From: Prorocentrum cordatum
Taxonomy: Eukaryota > Sar > Dinophyceae > Prorocentrales > Prorocentraceae
Direction of reading: 5' to 3'
NCBI GenBank assembly: GCA_963575745.1
Contig: CAUYUJ010010501.1
Coordinates: 2,501 to 28,124, forward strand
Length of the DNA stretch: 25,624 nt
Position 1 is the stretch's first letter; each line of letters opens with the position of its first letter. A program made the position numbers and the translations under genes. A model generated the notes under the pieces. It did no database searches, was not told the DNA's origin, and was given only the letters and a program-made list of their open reading frames with translations. Below are positions 24,222 to 25,624 of the stretch, in pieces.

Positions 24222-25149
24222 TGGACAGTGGTGGGGATACTGGGACAGTGGTGGGGACGGGGTGGTGGTGGGGACAGTGGTGTGGGGACAGTGGGACAGT
24301 GGTGCGGACAGTGGTGGGGACGGTGGTGGTGGGGACAGTGGTGAGGGGACAGCGGGATTGTGGTGGGGACAGTGGGGCAGTGGTGGGGACGGTAGTGTGG
24401 AGACTGGTGAAAGCGGTTCTGAGGACGGTGGTGGGACAGTAGTACAGTGGGGAGAGTGGTGGGGACAGTGGGGACAGTGGGACAGTGGGGACAGCGGGGA
24501 CAGTGAGGCAGCACAGTGGGACAGCGGCGGGGACAGTGGGGACAGTGGGACAGTGGTGGGGACAGTGGGGACAGTGGGACAGTCGCGGGGACCTTGGGAA
24601 AAGTGGCAAGACTGCAATGGTGGGGAGAGTGGGGACAGTGAGACACTGGTGGGGGCACTGGTGGGAACAGTGGGGACAGTGGGACAGTGGTGGGAACTGG
24701 GACAGTGGTGGGGACAGTGGTGAGGGGACAGTGGGACTGTGGTGGGGACAGTGGGACAGTGGTGGGGACAGTGGTGGTGGGGACAGTGGTGAGGCCGGTG
24801 GCGAGGACGGTGGTTGGACAATGGGACAGAGGTACAGTGGGGACAGTGGTGGGGACAGTGGGGACAGTGGTGGGAACAGTGGGACAGCTCAGTGGGACAG
24901 CGGCGGGGACTGGGACAGTGGGACAGTGGGGGCAGTGGGGACAGCGGGACAGTGGTGGGAACAGTGGGGAAAGTGGGGAGAGTGGGGCCGTGGTGGGAAC
25001 AGTGGTGGGGACAGTGGGGACAGTGCGACAGTGGTGGGGGCACTGGTGGGGACAGTGGCGGGAACAGTGGGGACAGTGGTGGTGGGGACTGGTGCTGGGG
25101 ACAGCAGTGGGGGATGTGGGGATGTGGTGCGGACGGTGGTGGGGACCCA
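24222..25149 (+). repeat. GGGACAGTGGT minisatellite array
   Basis: About 80 copies of an 11-12 bp unit (GGGACAGTGGT, GGGGACAGT), with higher-order blocks such as a TGGTGGGGACAGTGGTGAGGGGACAG segment repeated at about 24328 and 24711. The plus strand is G-rich with regular G3-G4 runs. All long frames (Gly/Asp/Ser/Trp on plus, Pro/Cys/His on minus) are repeat translations. Confidence 0.96.
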
Positions 25150-25310
25150 GGAGTCGTTTGCCGGCGGTGAGGGGGGGGGGTCGAACCGGTAGTGACCCCC
25201 TCTCGGTCTTTTTGGAGGGGGGGGGGGCTCGAACTGGTAGTGACCCTCCCCCGTTTTTCTAGGGGGGGGTGGGGGGTTCGAACGGGTAGTGACCCCCCTG
25301 GTTTTCCGGA
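25150..25310 (-). repeat. Right inverted arm of the minisatellite
   Basis: GAGTCGTTTGCCGGCGGTGAG mirrors the left arm's inner end. Three units of TCGAACNGGTAGTGAC with poly-G follow (about 25181, 25231 and 25279), inverted relative to the units at 24118-24206. Confidence 0.88.
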
Positions 25311-25445
25311 GGGGGGGGGGAGGGGGGGGGGAGGGGTTAGAGGGGTTTAACCAGGGGAAGGGGGGGGGTCCAGCGGGGGGGGGAGGGATTTTCGAAGGGG
25401 GGGGTAACCCCGGGTTCTGGAGGAAGAGGGGGTCATTTTCCACAG
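25311..25445. repeat. Poly-G-rich tract
   Basis: Many G runs of 7-10 are separated by short A, T or CC interruptions (for example 25312-25335 and 25364-25404). It could form quadruplexes on the plus strand, and such tracts are also prone to sequencing error. Confidence 0.85.
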
Positions 25446-25455
25446 TGAAGCGGCG

Positions 25456-25523
25456 GTGAATCATGCTCATTATGATGATGCTGATGATGATGATGAGGAT
25501 GATGATGACGATGACGATGACGA

Positions 25524-25609
<86 letters not shown>

Positions 25610-25624
25610 GATTCTGATGATGAT
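25456..25624. repeat. (GAT)n microsatellite at the window edge
   Basis: GAT triplets with a few GAC and GGT variants run to the last base, so the tract continues beyond the window. Confidence 0.97.

Noticed and set aside
24081-25043. 320-codon minus-strand frame rich in Pro/His/Cys
   Set aside because: It is the translation of the GGGACAGTGGT minisatellite. Comparable frames occur in all other readings.

Overview
The window looks like nuclear DNA of a eukaryotic protist, most probably a dinoflagellate. The reasons are GC-rich coding remnants, a non-LTR retroelement in the style common in dinoflagellate genomes (endonuclease, reverse transcriptase, RNase H and a paired Cys motif at the C-terminus), a very high density of microsatellites and satellites, and no compact gene order. 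The taxon call is an inference: I found no spliced-leader relic, rRNA, tRNA or recognisable host gene. Almost all long open frames are by-products of stop-free repeats, and I do not annotate them as genes.

Layout. 1-3140: (GGA)n/(TCC)n tracts, a GGTCGCGGGTG minisatellite, CAA, CA, TA and TG microsatellites, and a CCTCCTGGGG repeat. 3140-6500: low-copy DNA with a dispersed GAGGGCAT motif, a CATA tract, a 174-bp element with inverted ends (4738-4911), a hairpin, and a degenerate CAC/GTG triplet region. 6500-11900: a satellite block. A 77-bp tandem array of about 31 units (7190-9605) is bracketed by copies of a second repeat ('R'), which returns inverted as a roughly 430-bp tandem repeat (10840-11900).

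12500-15760: (GGA)n/(TCC)n tracts enclosing a minus-strand 3' fragment of a non-LTR retroelement (RNase H end plus C-terminal Cys motifs), a foldback element, and 66-bp and 85-bp minisatellites. 15814-21872: one nearly full-length but decayed plus-strand non-LTR retroelement, with an N-terminal zinc ribbon, an ORF1-like coiled region, an apurinic-type endonuclease, RT with F-V-D-D, a C-x2-C-x8-H-x4-C motif, RNase H and C-terminal Cys pairs. It carries about six frame breaks and at least two in-frame stops.

22061-25624: a (TCC)n tract, a 349-bp nested foldback element plus a related partial copy, a pyrimidine tract, a GGGACAGTGGT minisatellite enclosed by long inverted C/G-rich arms, and a terminal (GAT)n tract.

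The only genes with recognisable function are the retroelement parts, and none is intact. The most interesting pattern is that both retroelement copies, on opposite strands, lie between tracts that read (TCC)n on the element's own sense strand. This suggests orientation-specific insertion into TCC/GGA microsatellites.
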